This document shows positions 1 through 10,207 of a DNA stretch of 64,000 nucleotides, piece after piece. The stretch covers positions 1,116,001 to 1,180,000 of the forward strand of contig NZ_SNUS01000001.1 in assembly GCF_012027635.1 (NCBI RefSeq). The letters run 5' to 3'. This DNA comes from Thermococcus sp. 21S9. Its GTDB lineage: Archaea; Methanobacteriota_B; Thermococci; Thermococcales; Thermococcaceae. The position numbers were made by a program, and so were the translations under genes. Numbering within the stretch: position 1 is the first letter of the stretch; each line of letters opens with the position of its first letter. The notes below the pieces were generated by a model. That model searched no databases, was not told the origin of the DNA, and saw only the letters and a program-made list of their open reading frames with translations.

Positions 1-399
1 AAGCGCTGGGGAGTCAAGGTCCAGTTCCACAAGGCCCAGAGGGCCGGAAAGGGCAGGCACATCGGTAACCTCGGTCCCTGGCACCCCGCTCGCGTCATGT
101 GGACCGTTCCGCAGGCCGGTCAGATGGGCTTCCACCACAGGACCGAGTTCAACAAGAGGCTCATAGCGATAGGCGAGAACGGAAAGCTCGTGCTCAACGG
201 CAACGAGATTGAGATAACCCCGAAGGGTGGCTTCCCGCACTACGGAATCGTCAGGAGCGACTTCCTTATGATTGAGGGTAGCGTTCCGGGTTCCTTCAAG
301 AGGATAATCCGCGTTAGGCCTGCTATAAGGCCACCCAAGAAGAAGCCACCCGTTGAGAGGCCCCAGATAACCTACGTCAGTAGGGAGTCCAAGCAGTGA
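1..399 (+). CDS. rpl3: 50S ribosomal protein L3 (uL3), 3' part
   Basis: This is the C-terminal 132 residues of uL3, an early-assembling large-subunit protein that reaches the peptidyl-transferase centre. The reading frame is open from base 1, so the start lies outside the window. The segment rich in Gly, His and Trp ([20 protein letters not shown]) matches the tip loop of archaeal/eukaryotic L3. It is the first visible gene of the S10-type superoperon; rpl4 starts 10 bases after its stop. The assignment is firm; only the 5' part is missing. Confidence 0.95.
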   Translation, partial: KRWGVKVQFHKAQRAGKGRHIGNLGPWHPARVMWTVPQAGQMGFHHRTEFNKRLIAIGENGKLVLNGNEIEITPKGGFPHYGIVRSDFLMIEGSVPGSFKRIIRVRPAIRPPKKKPPVERPQITYVSRESKQ

Positions 400-409
400 G
401 GTGAGATAA

Positions 410-1177
410 ATGAAGGTTAAGGTCTTCAACCTCGAAGGCGAGCCCGTTGAGGAGATAGAGCTCCCCAAGGTGTTCAGCACTCCCTTCAGGCCCGACCTCA
501 TCAGGAGAGCTGTCATCGCTTCCTGGACCCACAGGATACAGCCCCAGGGAAGGGACCCGCAGGCGGGTAAGAGAAGGGTCACTGAGAACATCGGTAAGGG
601 CCACGGAATGGCGAGGGTTGAGAGGATAAAGACCCCGCCGAGGTTCGCGGCATTCGTTCCGTTCGCTCGCGGTGGAAGGAGAACCCATCCGCCGAAGGTC
701 GAGAAGATAATCTGGGAGGACATCAACAAGAAGGAGCGCAGGTTGGCCATAATGAGCGCCATTGCCGCAACCGCCAACCCCGACCTCGTTAGGGCGAGGG
801 GTCACGTGGTTGACAACGTTCCGGCCTTCCCGCTGGTCGTCGTTGACGACCTTGAGAAGGTCTTCAAGACCGCCCAGACCAGGGAGATATTCAAGAAGCT
901 CGGCGTTTGGGACGACATCGAGAGGGCCAAGAGGAACACCAAGATAAGGGCCGGTAAGGGTAAGATGCGCGGAAGGCGCTACAAGAAGGCCAAGGGCCCG
1001 CTCATCGTCGTTGCCAAGAACGAGGGAATCGTCCAGGGAGCGAGGAACCACCCAGGTGTTGACGTCGTTACCGTTGACAACCTCGGCGTTGAGCTTCTCG
1101 CGCCCGGAACTCACCCCGGAAGGCTTACGGTCTGGACTAAGGGCGCTATAGAGAGGCTTAGGGAAATCTACGGGTGA
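410..1177 (+). CDS. rpl4: 50S ribosomal protein L4 (uL4)
   Basis: The 255-residue uL4 binds 23S rRNA, and its extended loop lines the peptide exit tunnel. The archaeal/eukaryotic long form is evident from the basic loop around residues 45-95 and the C-terminal domain ending in [16 protein letters not shown]. The ATG is preceded by GAGGTGAGATAA, a typical ribosome binding site for this genome. It follows rpl3 and is 6 bases from rpl23, so it is almost certainly co-transcribed with them. Confidence 0.96.
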   Translation: MKVKVFNLEGEPVEEIELPKVFSTPFRPDLIRRAVIASWTHRIQPQGRDPQAGKRRVTENIGKGHGMARVERIKTPPRFAAFVPFARGGRRTHPPKVEKIIWEDINKKERRLAIMSAIAATANPDLVRARGHVVDNVPAFPLVVVDDLEKVFKTAQTREIFKKLGVWDDIERAKRNTKIRAGKGKMRGRRYKKAKGPLIVVAKNEGIVQGARNHPGVDVVTVDNLGVELLAPGTHPGRLTVWTKGAIERLREIYG

Positions 1178-1183
1178 TGAGAG

Positions 1184-1444
1184 ATGGACCCCTATAAGGT
1201 TATCATAAGGCCACTCGTTACCGAAAAGGCTGTTTCGCTCATAGAGAGGGAGAACAAGCTCACATTCATAGTGGACAGAAGAGCTACCAAGGCCGACATC
1301 AAGAGGGCCGTGGAAGAGATGTTCAACGTCAAGGTCGAGAAGGTCAACACCCTCATCACCATGAGGGGCGAGAAAAAAGCTTACGTCAAGCTCAAGCCCG
1401 AATACGACGCGAGTGAGATTGCCGCAAGGTTGGGATTGTTCTGA
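1184..1444 (+). CDS. rpl23: 50S ribosomal protein L23 (uL23)
   Basis: The 86-residue uL23 sits at the exit of the peptide tunnel and forms the docking site for SRP54, which is encoded at about 29.3-30.6 kb in this window. The N-terminus [16 protein letters not shown] and the motif [11 protein letters not shown] are typical of the family, and the length is normal for archaea. It lies between rpl4 and rpl2 with short gaps. Confidence 0.96.
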   Translation: MDPYKVIIRPLVTEKAVSLIERENKLTFIVDRRATKADIKRAVEEMFNVKVEKVNTLITMRGEKKAYVKLKPEYDASEIAARLGLF

Positions 1445-1455
1445 GGTGATGTGAG

Positions 1456-2175
1456 ATGGGAAAGAGTCTCATACAGCAGAGGAGGGGTAAGGGCACTACC
1501 ACCTTCCGCGCTCCTTCCCACAGGTACAGGGGAGCCGTTAAGTACGTTCCTCTTAGCGTGACTAAGGAGAAGACCCTCAGGGGAATCGTTGAGGAAATCC
1601 TCCACGACCCGGGAAGGACCGCCCCGGTCGCGAGGGTCAAGTTCGAGGACGGGACCAAGAAGCTCATCCTCGCTCCGGAAGGAGTCCTCGTCGGCCAGGA
1701 AATCTACATCGGCCCCGAGGCTCCGGTGGCGATAGGCAACACCCTTCCGCTCGCCAAGATACCGGAGGGAACCTACGTTTACAACATCGAGGGCATTCCG
1801 GGCGACGGCGGAAAGTACGTCAGGGCTGGAGGAACCTACGCCCTCGTCGTCAGCAGGGAGAAGGGCAAGGTCATCGTTCAGCTTCCGAGCGGTGAGCTCA
1901 AGCAGTTCAAGCCCGAGTGCAGGGCAACCATCGGTGTCGTTGCCGGCGGTGGAAGGCTCGAGAAGCCCATCGTCAAGGCCGGTAAGGCCTACTACATCGC
2001 CAAGGCCAGGAACAGGTTCTGGCCCAAGCCGAGGGGTGTCAAGATGAACGCCGTCAACCACCCGCACGGTGGTAAGGAGCACCACATAGGCAGGCCGAGC
2101 ACCGTTTCGAGGCGCGCTCCGCCCGGAAGGAAGGTCGGTCACATAGCCGCGAGAAGAACTGGTAGGAGGAAGTGA
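1456..2175 (+). CDS. rpl2: 50S ribosomal protein L2 (uL2)
   Basis: The 239-residue uL2 is an rRNA-binding protein at the subunit interface, needed for peptidyl transferase assembly. The invariant NHPHGG segment, carrying the conserved functional histidine, lies near residue 202, followed by the basic tail ending RRTGRRK. It starts with ATG after a GAGGTGATGTGAG leader, and its stop overlaps the region of the rps19 ribosome binding site. Confidence 0.97.
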   Translation: MGKSLIQQRRGKGTTTFRAPSHRYRGAVKYVPLSVTKEKTLRGIVEEILHDPGRTAPVARVKFEDGTKKLILAPEGVLVGQEIYIGPEAPVAIGNTLPLAKIPEGTYVYNIEGIPGDGGKYVRAGGTYALVVSREKGKVIVQLPSGELKQFKPECRATIGVVAGGGRLEKPIVKAGKAYYIAKARNRFWPKPRGVKMNAVNHPHGGKEHHIGRPSTVSRRAPPGRKVGHIAARRTGRRK

Positions 2176-2177
2176 AG

Positions 2178-2579
2178 ATGGCGAGAAAGAAGGAGTTTAA
2201 GTATAGGGGTTACACGCTCGATGAACTGCTCAACATGTCCCTTGAGGAGTTCGCCAAGCTCCTTCCGGCCAGGCAGAGGAGAAGCCTCAAGAGGGGCCTT
2301 AGCCCGGAGCAGAAGAAGCTCCTCAGGAAGATTCGCCTGGCCAAGAAGGGCAAGTACAGCAAGCCCATAAGGACCCACAGCAGGGACATGATAGTCCTCC
2401 CTGAGATGGTCGGCATTACCATTCACGTCTACAACGGCAAGGAGTTCGTCCCGATTGAGATAAAGGAGGAGATGATAGGCCACTACCTCGGTGAGTTCGC
2501 CCTCACGAGGAAGATAGTCCAGCACGGCTCACCGGGTGTTGGAGCTACCAGGTCATCGATGTTCGTGGCAATCAAGTGA
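2178..2579 (+). CDS. rps19: 30S ribosomal protein S19 (uS19)
   Basis: The 133-residue uS19 is a small-subunit head protein near the A-site tRNA. An in-frame GTG lies at 2172, but the ATG at 2178 is preferred because GGAGGA sits 7 bases upstream and the product then begins [17 protein letters not shown], as expected. The conserved tail [20 protein letters not shown] is present. It begins 2 bases after the rpl2 stop. Confidence 0.95.
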   Translation: MARKKEFKYRGYTLDELLNMSLEEFAKLLPARQRRSLKRGLSPEQKKLLRKIRLAKKGKYSKPIRTHSRDMIVLPEMVGITIHVYNGKEFVPIEIKEEMIGHYLGEFALTRKIVQHGSPGVGATRSSMFVAIK

Positions 2580-2589
2580 GGTGGTTTAG

Positions 2590-3060
2590 ATGAGCAGGGG
2601 CAGGTTTTCCTACTCATTCCAAAATTTTGACCCCGAGAGGATGGCTCGCGCAAGCGGAAGGGACCTCAGGATTTCACCCAAGCACAGCGTCGAGCTCCTC
2701 AGGGAGATAAGGGGTATGATGCTCAACGACGCCCTCAAGTACCTTGACGACGTTATAAACCTTAGAAGGCCCGTTCCTATGAAGCGCTTCAACGACAGCC
2801 AGGGTCACAAGCCGGGCAAGGGCTTCGGCCCCGGAAGGTACCCGGTCAAGGTCGCCAAGGCCGTCAAGAAGATACTCCTCAACGCCAAGAACAACGCTGA
2901 GCAGAAGGGCCTCGACGTCGACAGGCTCAAGATAATCCACGCGGCAGCGCACAGAGGCCCGGTCCTCAGGGGCTACATCCCGAGGGCCTTTGGAAGGGCC
3001 ACCCCGTTCAACGAGGAGACGACCCACATAGAGATAGTCGTCGAGGAGATTAGGAGGTGA
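2590..3060 (+). CDS. rpl22: 50S ribosomal protein L22 (uL22)
   Basis: The 156-residue uL22 has an extended hairpin that lines the peptide exit tunnel. The archaeal form is recognised from the N-terminal [20 protein letters not shown] and the C-terminal loop [20 protein letters not shown]. It is in the standard place between rps19 and rps3; the rps3 ribosome binding site is formed by its last codons. Confidence 0.96.
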   Translation: MSRGRFSYSFQNFDPERMARASGRDLRISPKHSVELLREIRGMMLNDALKYLDDVINLRRPVPMKRFNDSQGHKPGKGFGPGRYPVKVAKAVKKILLNAKNNAEQKGLDVDRLKIIHAAAHRGPVLRGYIPRAFGRATPFNEETTHIEIVVEEIRR

Positions 3061-3065
3061 GACCT

Positions 3066-3695
3066 TTGGCTATCGAGAGGTACTTCATCAAGGAAGGCGT
3101 TAAGGAGATGCTCATCGACGAGTACCTTGAGAAAGAACTTAGAAGGGGCGGTTACGGAGGCCTTGACATCAAGAAGACTCCCCTTGGAACCAAGGTCATA
3201 ATCTTTGCCGCGAGCCCCGGTTACGTCATCGGCAGGGGTGGAAGGAGGATAAGGGAACTGACCAGAATCCTCGAGAGGCAGTTCGGTCTCGAGAACCCGC
3301 AGATTGAGGTCGAGGAAATCAAGAACCCCTACCTCAACGCCAAGGTTCAGGCGGTAAGGCTTGCTCAGGCCCTCGAGAGGGGAATCCACTTCAGGAGGGC
3401 CGCTTACTCAGCAATCAGGGCCATCATGAGGAACGGTGCTCGCGGTGTTGAGATTAGGCTCAGCGGAAAGCTCACCGGTGAGAGAGCCAAGAGTGTCAGG
3501 TTCTACCAGGGCTACCTCGCCAAGGTCGGCAACCCGGCCGAGACCCTCGTCAGCAAGGGCTATGCTCAGGCCCTGCTCAAGCTCGGTGTTATAGGAGTTA
3601 AGGTTGCCATCATGCCACCTGACGCGAGGTTGCCAGATGAGATTGAGGTCAAGGACATAGTCGAGGAAGAGGTGAGCGCCGATGAAGCCCAGTGA
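3066..3695 (+). CDS. rps3: 30S ribosomal protein S3 (uS3)
   Basis: The 209-residue uS3 forms part of the mRNA entry channel. An N-terminal KH domain carries GRGG at residues 56-59, and an S3 C-terminal domain follows. The frame is open from a GTG at 3057, but the TTG at 3066 is chosen: GGAGGTGA lies 7 bases before it and the product then begins [15 protein letters not shown], as in other Thermococcales. A TTG start in a highly expressed gene may lower translation. Its end overlaps rpl29 by 14 bases. Confidence 0.95.
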   Translation: MAIERYFIKEGVKEMLIDEYLEKELRRGGYGGLDIKKTPLGTKVIIFAASPGYVIGRGGRRIRELTRILERQFGLENPQIEVEEIKNPYLNAKVQAVRLAQALERGIHFRRAAYSAIRAIMRNGARGVEIRLSGKLTGERAKSVRFYQGYLAKVGNPAETLVSKGYAQALLKLGVIGVKVAIMPPDARLPDEIEVKDIVEEEVSADEAQ

Positions 3696-3882
3696 GATTA
3701 GGGAGATGAGCATAGAGGAGATTGAGCAGAAGATAAGGGAGCTCCGCCTCGAGCTTGCCAAGGAGAGGGGCGTGCTCACCATGGGGGCTTCCCTCGAGAA
3801 CCCCATGGTCATCCGCAACCTCAGGCGCGACATCGCGCGCCTGCTTACCATAAAGAAGGAGAAGCTTAGGGAGAAAAGGTGA
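3682..3882 (+). CDS. rpl29: 50S ribosomal protein L29 (uL29)
   Basis: The 66-residue, mostly helical uL29 lies next to uL23 at the tunnel exit. The N-terminus [18 protein letters not shown] and the motif [16 protein letters not shown] are diagnostic. Its ATG lies inside the last codons of rps3 in another frame, a 14-base overlap that implies translational coupling. Confidence 0.95.
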   Translation: MKPSEIREMSIEEIEQKIRELRLELAKERGVLTMGASLENPMVIRNLRRDIARLLTIKKEKLREKR

Positions 3883-3888
3883 GGTTAG

Positions 3889-4185
3889 GTGCCGAGGATT
3901 GTGAACCCTCTGGATGAGATGCTCTTTAAGGAGGTCCTGAAGGAACAGCAGAGGATTAGGGTCTACATTGAGAGGGCCCGCTACGGAAAGCTTAAGACCA
4001 TAATCGAGGGCATAGACGAGAAGGAGTTCGACCTCGAGGACATAGCAAAGAAGCTGAAGGCGAAGCTGGCATGTGGCGGAACCGTAAAGAAGGGAAGGAT
4101 AGAGCTCCAGGGCGACCACAGGGACCGTATCAAGAAGTTGCTCGGAGACCTTGGATTTTCCGAGGAGCTCATCGAGGTCGAGTGA
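3889..4185 (+). CDS. Translation initiation factor aIF1 (SUI1 family)
   Basis: The 98-residue SUI1-fold protein is homologous to eukaryotic eIF1. It binds the small subunit and monitors start-codon selection. The motifs [19 protein letters not shown] and the final [14 protein letters not shown] identify the family. It starts with GTG after GGTGAGGTTAG. It is embedded in the ribosomal operon between rpl29 and rnp1, and its last codon overlaps the rnp1 start by 4 bases (GTGA). Confidence 0.93.
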   Translation: MPRIVNPLDEMLFKEVLKEQQRIRVYIERARYGKLKTIIEGIDEKEFDLEDIAKKLKAKLACGGTVKKGRIELQGDHRDRIKKLLGDLGFSEELIEVE

Positions 4186-4448
4186 CGCGGAAAAACCTAG
4201 TCTGGCACGAGCTCATAGGCCTCAAAGCAAAGATTATAAGGGCATCTCATCCAGAGCTGGTCGGCATCGAGGGCTACGTCCTTGACGAGACGAGGAACAC
4301 CCTCACCATAGGTGGGGAGAGGGTTTGGGTCGTTCCAAAGGACGTGGTCGAGATTGAGTTCGACCTCGGCGATGAGAAAATCCGAATCAACGGTCGTGAT
4401 TTGATTGGAAGGCCCGAGATGAGACTCAAGAAGAGGTGGCGGAAATGA
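4182..4448 (+). CDS. rnp1: RNase P protein component 1 (Rpp29/Pop4 family)
   Basis: The 88-residue Rpp29-type subunit of RNase P helps the RNA subunit remove 5' leaders from pre-tRNA. The barrel-like core [20 protein letters not shown] and the tail [12 protein letters not shown] are typical. A GTG start at 4182 overlapping the aIF1 stop is chosen. The frame stays open back to an ATG at 4071, giving a 125-residue form as annotated in some Pyrococcus genomes, but that extension lies wholly inside aIF1. The exact start is therefore open; the family is not. Confidence 0.88.
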   Translation: MTRKNLVWHELIGLKAKIIRASHPELVGIEGYVLDETRNTLTIGGERVWVVPKDVVEIEFDLGDEKIRINGRDLIGRPEMRLKKRWRK

Positions 4449-4789
4449 GAGAGATTGGATTGAGGGTTCAGCCTCCCGCTGAGGTATGTAACGACCCCAA
4501 GTGCCCCTGGCACGGGAACCTCAAGATACACGGGAGATACGTTGAAGGTATAGTCGTCAGCGACAAGGGTAAGAAGACCGTCGTCGTTGAGAGGCAGTAC
4601 TACCACTACCTCAAGAAATACGAGCGTTACGAGCTCAGGAGGAGCAAGGTTCACGCCCACAACCCGGAGTGCATCAACGCCAAGACCGGCGACAAAGTCC
4701 TCATAGCCGAGACCAGGCCGATAAGCAAGACCAAGAGCTGGGTAGTTGTGGCCGTCCTTGAGAGGGCCGAGAGGAAGGAGGGGGTGTGA
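4445..4789 (+). CDS. rps17: 30S ribosomal protein S17 (uS17)
   Basis: The 114-residue uS17 is a primary 16S rRNA binder with an OB-fold. The motif [20 protein letters not shown] and the segment [20 protein letters not shown] are archaeal S17. The ATG at 4445 overlaps the rnp1 stop (ATGA) and is preceded by GAGGTGG; an in-frame GTG at 4436 is less well placed. Confidence 0.95.
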   Translation: MREIGLRVQPPAEVCNDPKCPWHGNLKIHGRYVEGIVVSDKGKKTVVVERQYYHYLKKYERYELRRSKVHAHNPECINAKTGDKVLIAETRPISKTKSWVVVAVLERAERKEGV

Positions 4790-4793
4790 GGCA

Positions 4794-5219
4794 ATGGCCA
4801 AGAAGGGTGCCGGTGCGACGAGGGGAATCAGCCCCGTTAGGCCCACCCGCGCGCTCCCGATTGGGGCCTACCTCAAGGTCGCCGACAACAGCGGTGCCAA
4901 GGTCATCCAGATAATCGGCGTCGTCGGCTACAAGGGAACCAGGAGGAGGCTTGCCAGCGCTGGAGTCGGTGACATGGTCGTTGCGACCGTCAAGAAGGGA
5001 AGGCCCGACATAAGGCACCAGGTCGTCAGGGCTGTCGTCGTCAGGCAGAGGAAGGAGTACAGAAGGCTCGACGGCATGCGCGTCAAGTTCGAGGACAACG
5101 CGGCCGCGATAGTTACCCCCGAAGGCGTCCCGAGGGGAACCGAAATCAGGGGTGCCATAGCCAGAGAGGCCGCCGAGAGGTGGGTCAGGCTCGGTAGCAT
5201 AGCGAGCATAGTGCTGTGA
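4794..5219 (+). CDS. rpl14: 50S ribosomal protein L14 (uL14)
   Basis: The 141-residue uL14 is located at the subunit interface. The signature [14 protein letters not shown] is present near residue 29, and the C-terminus SIASIVL is as expected. The start ATG follows GGGGGTGTGAGGCA at the end of rps17. The open frame extends further upstream, but that part is antisense-like noise inside rps17. Confidence 0.95.
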   Translation: MAKKGAGATRGISPVRPTRALPIGAYLKVADNSGAKVIQIIGVVGYKGTRRRLASAGVGDMVVATVKKGRPDIRHQVVRAVVVRQRKEYRRLDGMRVKFEDNAAAIVTPEGVPRGTEIRGAIAREAAERWVRLGSIASIVL

Positions 5220-5229
5220 GGTGAGAGTT

Positions 5230-5595
5230 ATGAAGCTTGATATGAAACAGCCGAGAAAGCAGAGGAAGTTCCTCTACAACGCTCCCCTTCACCTTAGGAA
5301 CAAGATAATGAGCGCGACCCTCAGCGAGGACCTCAGGGAGAAGTACGGCGTCAGAAACCTCCCGATTAGGGTCGGCGACAAGGTCAAGGTCATGCGCGGA
5401 GACTTCAAGGGTAAGGAGGGAAAGGTCGTCGAGGTCGACCTCAAGAGGTACAGGATTCACGTTGAGGGCGTCATCCAGAAGAGAACCGACGGAACCGAGG
5501 TTTACTACCCGCTCCACCCCTCGAACGTGATGATTGTTGACCTCAACCTTGACGATGAGAGGAGAGAGAAGATAATTAAGAGGAGGGCTGAGTGA
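5230..5595 (+). CDS. rpl24: 50S ribosomal protein L24 (uL24)
   Basis: The 121-residue uL24 is an assembly-initiator protein with a KOW motif ([19 protein letters not shown], about residues 48-66). The N-terminus [19 protein letters not shown] is the archaeal form. The ATG at 5230 is used in preference to an in-frame GTG at 5221, because GAGGTGAGAG precedes it. Its last base is shared with the rps4e start. Confidence 0.95.
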   Translation: MKLDMKQPRKQRKFLYNAPLHLRNKIMSATLSEDLREKYGVRNLPIRVGDKVKVMRGDFKGKEGKVVEVDLKRYRIHVEGVIQKRTDGTEVYYPLHPSNVMIVDLNLDDERREKIIKRRAE

Positions 5596-6326
5596 TGGCG
5601 AGAAAGGGTCCGAAGAGGCACCTTAAGAGACTTGCCGCCCCGACCGCTTGGTACATCCACAGGAAGGCCTACAAGTGGGCCGTTCGCCCGAGCCCGGGTC
5701 CGCACAGCATGAAGACTTCCATACCGCTCCTTTACATAGTCAGGGATTACCTCGGCTACGCCAAGACCGCTCGTGAGGCCAGGAAGATACTCAACGAGGG
5801 CAAGATACTCGTTGACGGTAGGGTTAGGAAGGACTACAAGTTCCCCGTTGGAATCATGGACGTTGTCTCGATTCCGGAAACCGGGGAGCACTACAGGGTT
5901 CTGCCCAACAGGATTGGCAAGCTCATCCTCCACCCGATAAGCGAGGAAGAGGCAAAGCTCAAGCCCTTCAGGATTGACAACAAGAGGATGGTCAAGGGCG
6001 CGAAGGTCCAGCTCAACCTCCACGACGGAACCAACCACCTCGTTGGCCTTGCCGAGAAAGATGCTTACAAGACCTCATACACCGTCATCATGAAGGTTCC
6101 GGAGAGGCAGATAGTCAAGATACTGCCCTTCGAGGTCGGTGCCTACGTCTTCGTTACCCAGGGTAAGAACGTCGCGAGGAAGGGTAAGATAGTCGAGGTC
6201 AGGCACTTCCCAATGGGCTGGCCCGACGTCGTCACCATCGAGGACGAGAACGGCGAGCTCTTTGACACCCTGAAGGAGTACGCCTTCGTCGTTGGTAAGG
6301 ACAAGCCGGAGATTTCCCTTCCGTGA
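5595..6326 (+). CDS. rps4e: 30S ribosomal protein S4e (eS4)
   Basis: The 243-residue eS4 is found only in archaea and eukaryotes. It has a basic N-terminus ([19 protein letters not shown]), an S4-like RNA-binding region around residues 43-100 and a KOW segment ([13 protein letters not shown]) near residue 195. The start overlaps the rpl24 stop (TGATG). It occupies the usual archaeal place between rpl24 and rpl5. Confidence 0.95.
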   Translation: MARKGPKRHLKRLAAPTAWYIHRKAYKWAVRPSPGPHSMKTSIPLLYIVRDYLGYAKTAREARKILNEGKILVDGRVRKDYKFPVGIMDVVSIPETGEHYRVLPNRIGKLILHPISEEEAKLKPFRIDNKRMVKGAKVQLNLHDGTNHLVGLAEKDAYKTSYTVIMKVPERQIVKILPFEVGAYVFVTQGKNVARKGKIVEVRHFPMGWPDVVTIEDENGELFDTLKEYAFVVGKDKPEISLP

Positions 6327-6337
6327 GGTGAGAGACG

Positions 6338-6889
6338 ATGCAGATTAACAGGGAGGCTATCCTTGCAGACTGGGAAGCTCACCCGATGAGGAAGCCGAGG
6401 ATTGCGAAGCTCACCATAAACATCGGTGTTGGCGAGAGCGGTGAGAGGCTTACCAAGGCCGAGAAGATGCTCCAGGGCCTCGTCGGCCAGAAGCCGATAA
6501 GGAGGCGCGCGAAGCAGACCAACAAGGACTTCGGAATAAGGCGCGGTGAGCCGATAGCGGTTAAGGTCACCCTCCGTGGAAAGAAGGCCTACGAGATGCT
6601 CGACAGGCTCCTTGAGGCCGTTGACAGGAAGCTCAGCGTCGGCAACTTCGACGAGCACGGGAACTTCTGCTTTGGAATCCAGGAGCACATCAACATACCG
6701 GGCGTCGAGTACGACCCCGAGATAGGTATCTTCGGTATGGACGTCTGCGTCACCCTTGAGAGGCCCGGCTTTAGGGTCGCCAAGAGGAAGAGGCAGAGGA
6801 GGAAGATACCGGCCAAGCACAAGCTGACGAAGGAAGAGGGTATAGTCTTCGCTATTGAGGAGTTCAAGGTCAACGTGGAGGGATTGTGA
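6338..6889 (+). CDS. rpl5: 50S ribosomal protein L5 (uL5)
   Basis: The 183-residue uL5 binds 5S rRNA and contacts P-site tRNA in the central protuberance. The motifs [19 protein letters not shown] and [17 protein letters not shown] are conserved. It begins with ATG after GAGGTGAGAG and ends one base before the rps14 start. Confidence 0.96.
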
Positions 6890-6890
6890 G

Positions 6891-7061
6891 ATGGCGAAGG
6901 CTGATTACAACAAGAGGAAGCCGAGAAAGTTTGGTAAGGGAGCGAGAAGGTGCATGCGTTGCGGCCAGTACGGCCCGATAATCAGGATACACGGCCTTAT
7001 GCTCTGCAGGCACTGCTTCCGCGAGGTCGCTCCAAAGCTCGGCTTCAAGAAGTATGAGTGA
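6891..7061 (+). CDS. rps14: 30S ribosomal protein S14, zinc-binding type (uS14)
   Basis: The 56-residue uS14 keeps the zinc ribbon: CMRC and CRHC pairs in [14 protein letters not shown] and [16 protein letters not shown]. It is a head protein of the small subunit. The ATG directly follows the rpl5 stop. The length is typical of archaeal zinc-type S14. Confidence 0.95.
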
Positions 7062-7072
7062 GGTGAGAAGCG

Positions 7073-7465
7073 ATGACTCTGCTTGACCCGCTTGCGAACG
7101 CTCTCTCCCACATGACCAACAGCGAGAGGGTTGGAAAGAAGGAGGTTTACATAAAGCCCGCCTCGAAGCTCATCGGTGAGGTTCTCAGGGTTATGCAGGA
7201 GAACGGCTACATCGGCGAGTTCGAGTTCATAGACGATGGAAGGGCAGGCATCTACCGCGTTCAGCTCATCGGCAAGATAAACAAGGCCGGTGCGATTAAG
7301 CCGAGGTTCCCCGTCAAGGCCAGGGACTACGAGTACTGGGAGAAGAGGTTCCTTCCAGCGTTCGAGTTCGGAATCCTCATAGTGTCCACCTCCCAGGGCG
7401 TTATGACCCACAAGGAGGCCCGTGAGAAGGGCATCGGTGGAAGGCTGATAGCCTACGTCTACTGA
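7073..7465 (+). CDS. rps8: 30S ribosomal protein S8 (uS8)
   Basis: The 130-residue uS8 is a primary 16S rRNA-binding protein. The N-terminus [20 protein letters not shown] and the C-terminal [20 protein letters not shown] are diagnostic. In some archaea S8 also represses its own operon; no such site was identified here. Confidence 0.96.
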   Translation: MTLLDPLANALSHMTNSERVGKKEVYIKPASKLIGEVLRVMQENGYIGEFEFIDDGRAGIYRVQLIGKINKAGAIKPRFPVKARDYEYWEKRFLPAFEFGILIVSTSQGVMTHKEAREKGIGGRLIAYVY

Positions 7466-7475
7466 GGTGAGAGCG

Positions 7476-8030
7476 ATGCCGATAGACGCGTGGATAAGGG
7501 AAGAGGTTGAGATTCCAGAGGGAGTCGAGGTCACCATCGAAGGCAACACCGTCAAGGTCAAGGGCCCCAAGGGAGAACTCCAGAGGGAGCTCAAGTACCC
7601 GGGCGTTAAGATATTCACCGAGGACGGCAAGGTCGTTGTTTACAAGGAGTTCCCGAGGAAGAAGGACATCGCCATCGCGAGAACCTTCAAGGCCCACATA
7701 GCCAACATGATTAAGGGCGTCACCGAGGGCTTCACCTATAAGCTCAAAGTGGTCTACAGCCACTTCCCGGTCACCGTCAAGGTCCAGGGCGACGAGGTCG
7801 TCATCGAGAACTTCCTCGGTGAGAAGAACCCGAGGAGGGCCAAAATCCTTCCGGGCGTTACGGTGAAGGTTCGCGGTCAGGAGATAACCGTTGAGGGCAT
7901 AGACAAGGAAGCCGTTGGCCAGACCGCGGCCAACATCGAGCAGGCCACGAGGATAACGAAGTGGGACAGGCGTGTCTTCCAGGATGGTATTTACATAGTT
8001 GAGAAGGCTGGCAAGCCGATAAAGTTCTGA
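7476..8030 (+). CDS. rpl6: 50S ribosomal protein L6 (uL6)
   Basis: The 184-residue uL6 consists of two related alpha/beta domains near the factor-binding site. Segments [18 protein letters not shown] and [20 protein letters not shown] mark the repeats. The ATG at 7476 follows GAGGTGAGAG; an in-frame GTG at 7467 belongs to the ribosome binding site. Confidence 0.96.
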   Translation: MPIDAWIREEVEIPEGVEVTIEGNTVKVKGPKGELQRELKYPGVKIFTEDGKVVVYKEFPRKKDIAIARTFKAHIANMIKGVTEGFTYKLKVVYSHFPVTVKVQGDEVVIENFLGEKNPRRAKILPGVTVKVRGQEITVEGIDKEAVGQTAANIEQATRITKWDRRVFQDGIYIVEKAGKPIKF

Positions 8031-8040
8031 GGTGTGAGAA

Positions 8041-8424
8041 ATGGACGAGAAGGCGAGACTCCTTAGGGTGAGGGCCAGGCTCAAGAGGAAGAAGCCCAAG
8101 TTCCTCCGTCAGGAGTGGTGGAGGTACCCGAAGTTCAAGAACAACCCCAAGTGGCGCAGGCCCAAGGGAATCGACAGCAAGATGAGGCTCAAGAAGAAGG
8201 GCAAGCCCCGCTCACCGAGCATAGGCTGGAGCTCACCGAAGGCCGTTCGCGGGCTTCACCCGAGCGGTTACGAGGAAGTCCTCGTTCACAACGTCAAGGA
8301 ACTCGAGGCAATAGACCCGACCAGGCAGGCCGCGAGGATAGCTGGAACCGTCGGCGCGAGGAAGAGGGAGCTTATAATCGCGAGGGCCAAGGAGCTCGGA
8401 ATTAAGGTCCTCAACGCGAGGTGA
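8041..8424 (+). CDS. rpl32e: 50S ribosomal protein L32e (eL32)
   Basis: The 127-residue eL32 is specific to archaea and eukaryotes. The core [20 protein letters not shown] and the motif [19 protein letters not shown] identify it. It lies between rpl6 and rpl19e as in other archaea. Confidence 0.95.
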   Translation: MDEKARLLRVRARLKRKKPKFLRQEWWRYPKFKNNPKWRRPKGIDSKMRLKKKGKPRSPSIGWSSPKAVRGLHPSGYEEVLVHNVKELEAIDPTRQAARIAGTVGARKRELIIARAKELGIKVLNAR

Positions 8425-8429
8425 TGCTC

Positions 8430-8876
8430 ATGCTTAAGATGCAGAGAAGGATTGCCGCTGACATTTTGAAGTGCGGTGAGAACAGGGTTTGGATTGACCC
8501 CGAGAGGATTGACGACGTTGCCGCGGCAATAACAAGGGAGGACATAAAGAGGCTCATCCACGACGGCGTCATCAAGAAGAAGCCCATCAAGGGCCAGAGC
8601 AGGGCCAGGGCGAGGGCCTTCCACGAGGCGAGGAAGAAGGGACGCCACAGGGGCCCCGGAAGCAGGAAGGGTAAGAAGACCGCCAGGATGGGCAAGAAGG
8701 AGCGCTGGATGATGACCATAAGGGCCCTCAGGAAGGAACTCAGGAAGCTCAAGGCCGAGGGCAAGATTGACGCCCACACCTACAGGAGGCTCTACATCAG
8801 GGCCAAGGGTGGCCAGTTCAAGAACAAGAGGCAGCTCTACCTGTTCATGCAGGAGCACGGCATCTTGAAGGAGTGA
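8430..8876 (+). CDS. rpl19e: 50S ribosomal protein L19e (eL19)
   Basis: The 148-residue eL19 is an archaeal/eukaryotic large-subunit protein with a long C-terminal helix. It is identified by [20 protein letters not shown] and [19 protein letters not shown]. Starts at 8421 (GTG) and 8424 (ATG) are in frame, but GAGGTGA at 8418-8424 gives proper spacing only to the ATG at 8430. Confidence 0.94.
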   Translation: MLKMQRRIAADILKCGENRVWIDPERIDDVAAAITREDIKRLIHDGVIKKKPIKGQSRARARAFHEARKKGRHRGPGSRKGKKTARMGKKERWMMTIRALRKELRKLKAEGKIDAHTYRRLYIRAKGGQFKNKRQLYLFMQEHGILKE

Positions 8877-8886
8877 GGTGAGATAA

Positions 8887-9492
8887 ATGGCGAGAGGACC
8901 AAGGTATAGGGTTCCCTTCAGGAGGAGGAGAGAGGGTAAGACCAACTACCACAAGAGGCTCAAGCTCCTCAAGAGCAAGAAGCCGAGGCTCGTCGTGAGG
9001 AAGACCCTCAACCACCACATAGCGCAGATTATAGTCTACGACCCGAAGGGCGACAGGACGATAGTTTCCGCCCACACGAGGGAGCTTATCAGGGACTTCG
9101 GCTGGAAGGGCCACACCGGAAACACCCCGAGCGCCTACCTCCTCGGACTGCTCATCGGTTACAAGGCAAAGAAGGCCGGCGTTGAGGAGGCCATACTCGA
9201 CATAGGCCTTCACCCGCCGACGAGGGGCAGTTCAATCTTCGCCGTCCTCAAGGGAGCCGTTGACGCTGGCTTGAACGTTCCGCACAGCGAGGAGATATTC
9301 CCCGAGGACTACAGGATAAGGGGCGAGCACGTGGCGGAATACGCCAAGGCCCTCAAGGAGGAGGACGAGGCCCTTTACAGGAAGCAGTTTGGTGGCTACC
9401 TCGTCAAGGGCCTTGAGCCCGAGAAGCTCCCCGAGCACTTTGAAGAGGTTAAGGCCAAGATAATCGAGAAGTTTGAGGGGGCGAGAGAATGA
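8887..9492 (+). CDS. rpl18: 50S ribosomal protein L18 (uL18)
   Basis: The 201-residue uL18 (archaeal long form, related to eukaryotic L5) binds 5S rRNA. The N-terminus [20 protein letters not shown] and the segment [20 protein letters not shown] are typical. Its stop overlaps the rps5 ATG by 4 bases. Confidence 0.95.
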   Translation: MARGPRYRVPFRRRREGKTNYHKRLKLLKSKKPRLVVRKTLNHHIAQIIVYDPKGDRTIVSAHTRELIRDFGWKGHTGNTPSAYLLGLLIGYKAKKAGVEEAILDIGLHPPTRGSSIFAVLKGAVDAGLNVPHSEEIFPEDYRIRGEHVAEYAKALKEEDEALYRKQFGGYLVKGLEPEKLPEHFEEVKAKIIEKFEGARE

Positions 9493-10196
9493 GCGACCCG
9501 AGAGAGATTGCCCAGAGGGTTCTTGAGGAGTGGGAGCCGAGGACCAAGCTCGGCATGCTCGTCAAGGAGGGTCAGATAACTGACATTCACGAGATATTCA
9601 GGAAGGGTTACCAGATAAAGGAGCCCGAGATAGTCGACGTCCTCCTTCCCGAGACCAACCTCAGGGAGAATCAGGAAGTGCTCGACATCGCTCTCACCGT
9701 CAGAATGACCGACAGCGGTAGGAGGATTCGCTTCAGGGTTCTCGCAGCTGTTGGCAACAGGGACGGCTACGTCGGCCTCGGAATCGGCCACGGAAGGGAA
9801 GTCGGTATAGCCATCAGGAAGGCCATCAGCTACGCCAAGATGAACATCATCGAAATCAAGCGCGGTTGCGGTTCATGGGAGTGCAGGTGCAGGAGGCCAC
9901 ACTCGATTCCGTTCGCCGTCGAGGGCAAAGAGGGAAGCGTCCGCGTCAAGCTCATGCCCGGACCGCGTGGCCTTGGACTGGTCATCGGTGACGTCGGCAA
10001 GAAGATACTGAGCCTGGCTGGCGTTCAGGACGTCTGGTCTCAGACCCTCGGTGAGACGAGGACCACCGTCAACTTCGCCAAGGCAGTTTTCAACGCCCTC
10101 TACAACACCAACCGCGTTGCCATACAGCCCGGTATGGAGGAGAAGTACGGTATCGTCGTTGGCAGGGCGATGCCTCAGAGCTTCACCCTTGAGTGA
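9489..10196 (+). CDS. rps5: 30S ribosomal protein S5 (uS5)
   Basis: The 235-residue uS5 contributes to decoding accuracy and the mRNA channel. The dsRNA-binding-like N-domain contains [20 protein letters not shown] with VGIGHG-type glycine turns; the second domain includes [24 protein letters not shown] overlap with rpl18 indicates coupling. Confidence 0.96.
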   Translation: MSDPREIAQRVLEEWEPRTKLGMLVKEGQITDIHEIFRKGYQIKEPEIVDVLLPETNLRENQEVLDIALTVRMTDSGRRIRFRVLAAVGNRDGYVGLGIGHGREVGIAIRKAISYAKMNIIEIKRGCGSWECRCRRPHSIPFAVEGKEGSVRVKLMPGPRGLGLVIGDVGKKILSLAGVQDVWSQTLGETRTTVNFAKAVFNALYNTNRVAIQPGMEEKYGIVVGRAMPQSFTLE

Positions 10197-10207
10197 GGTG
10201 AGAGAAG

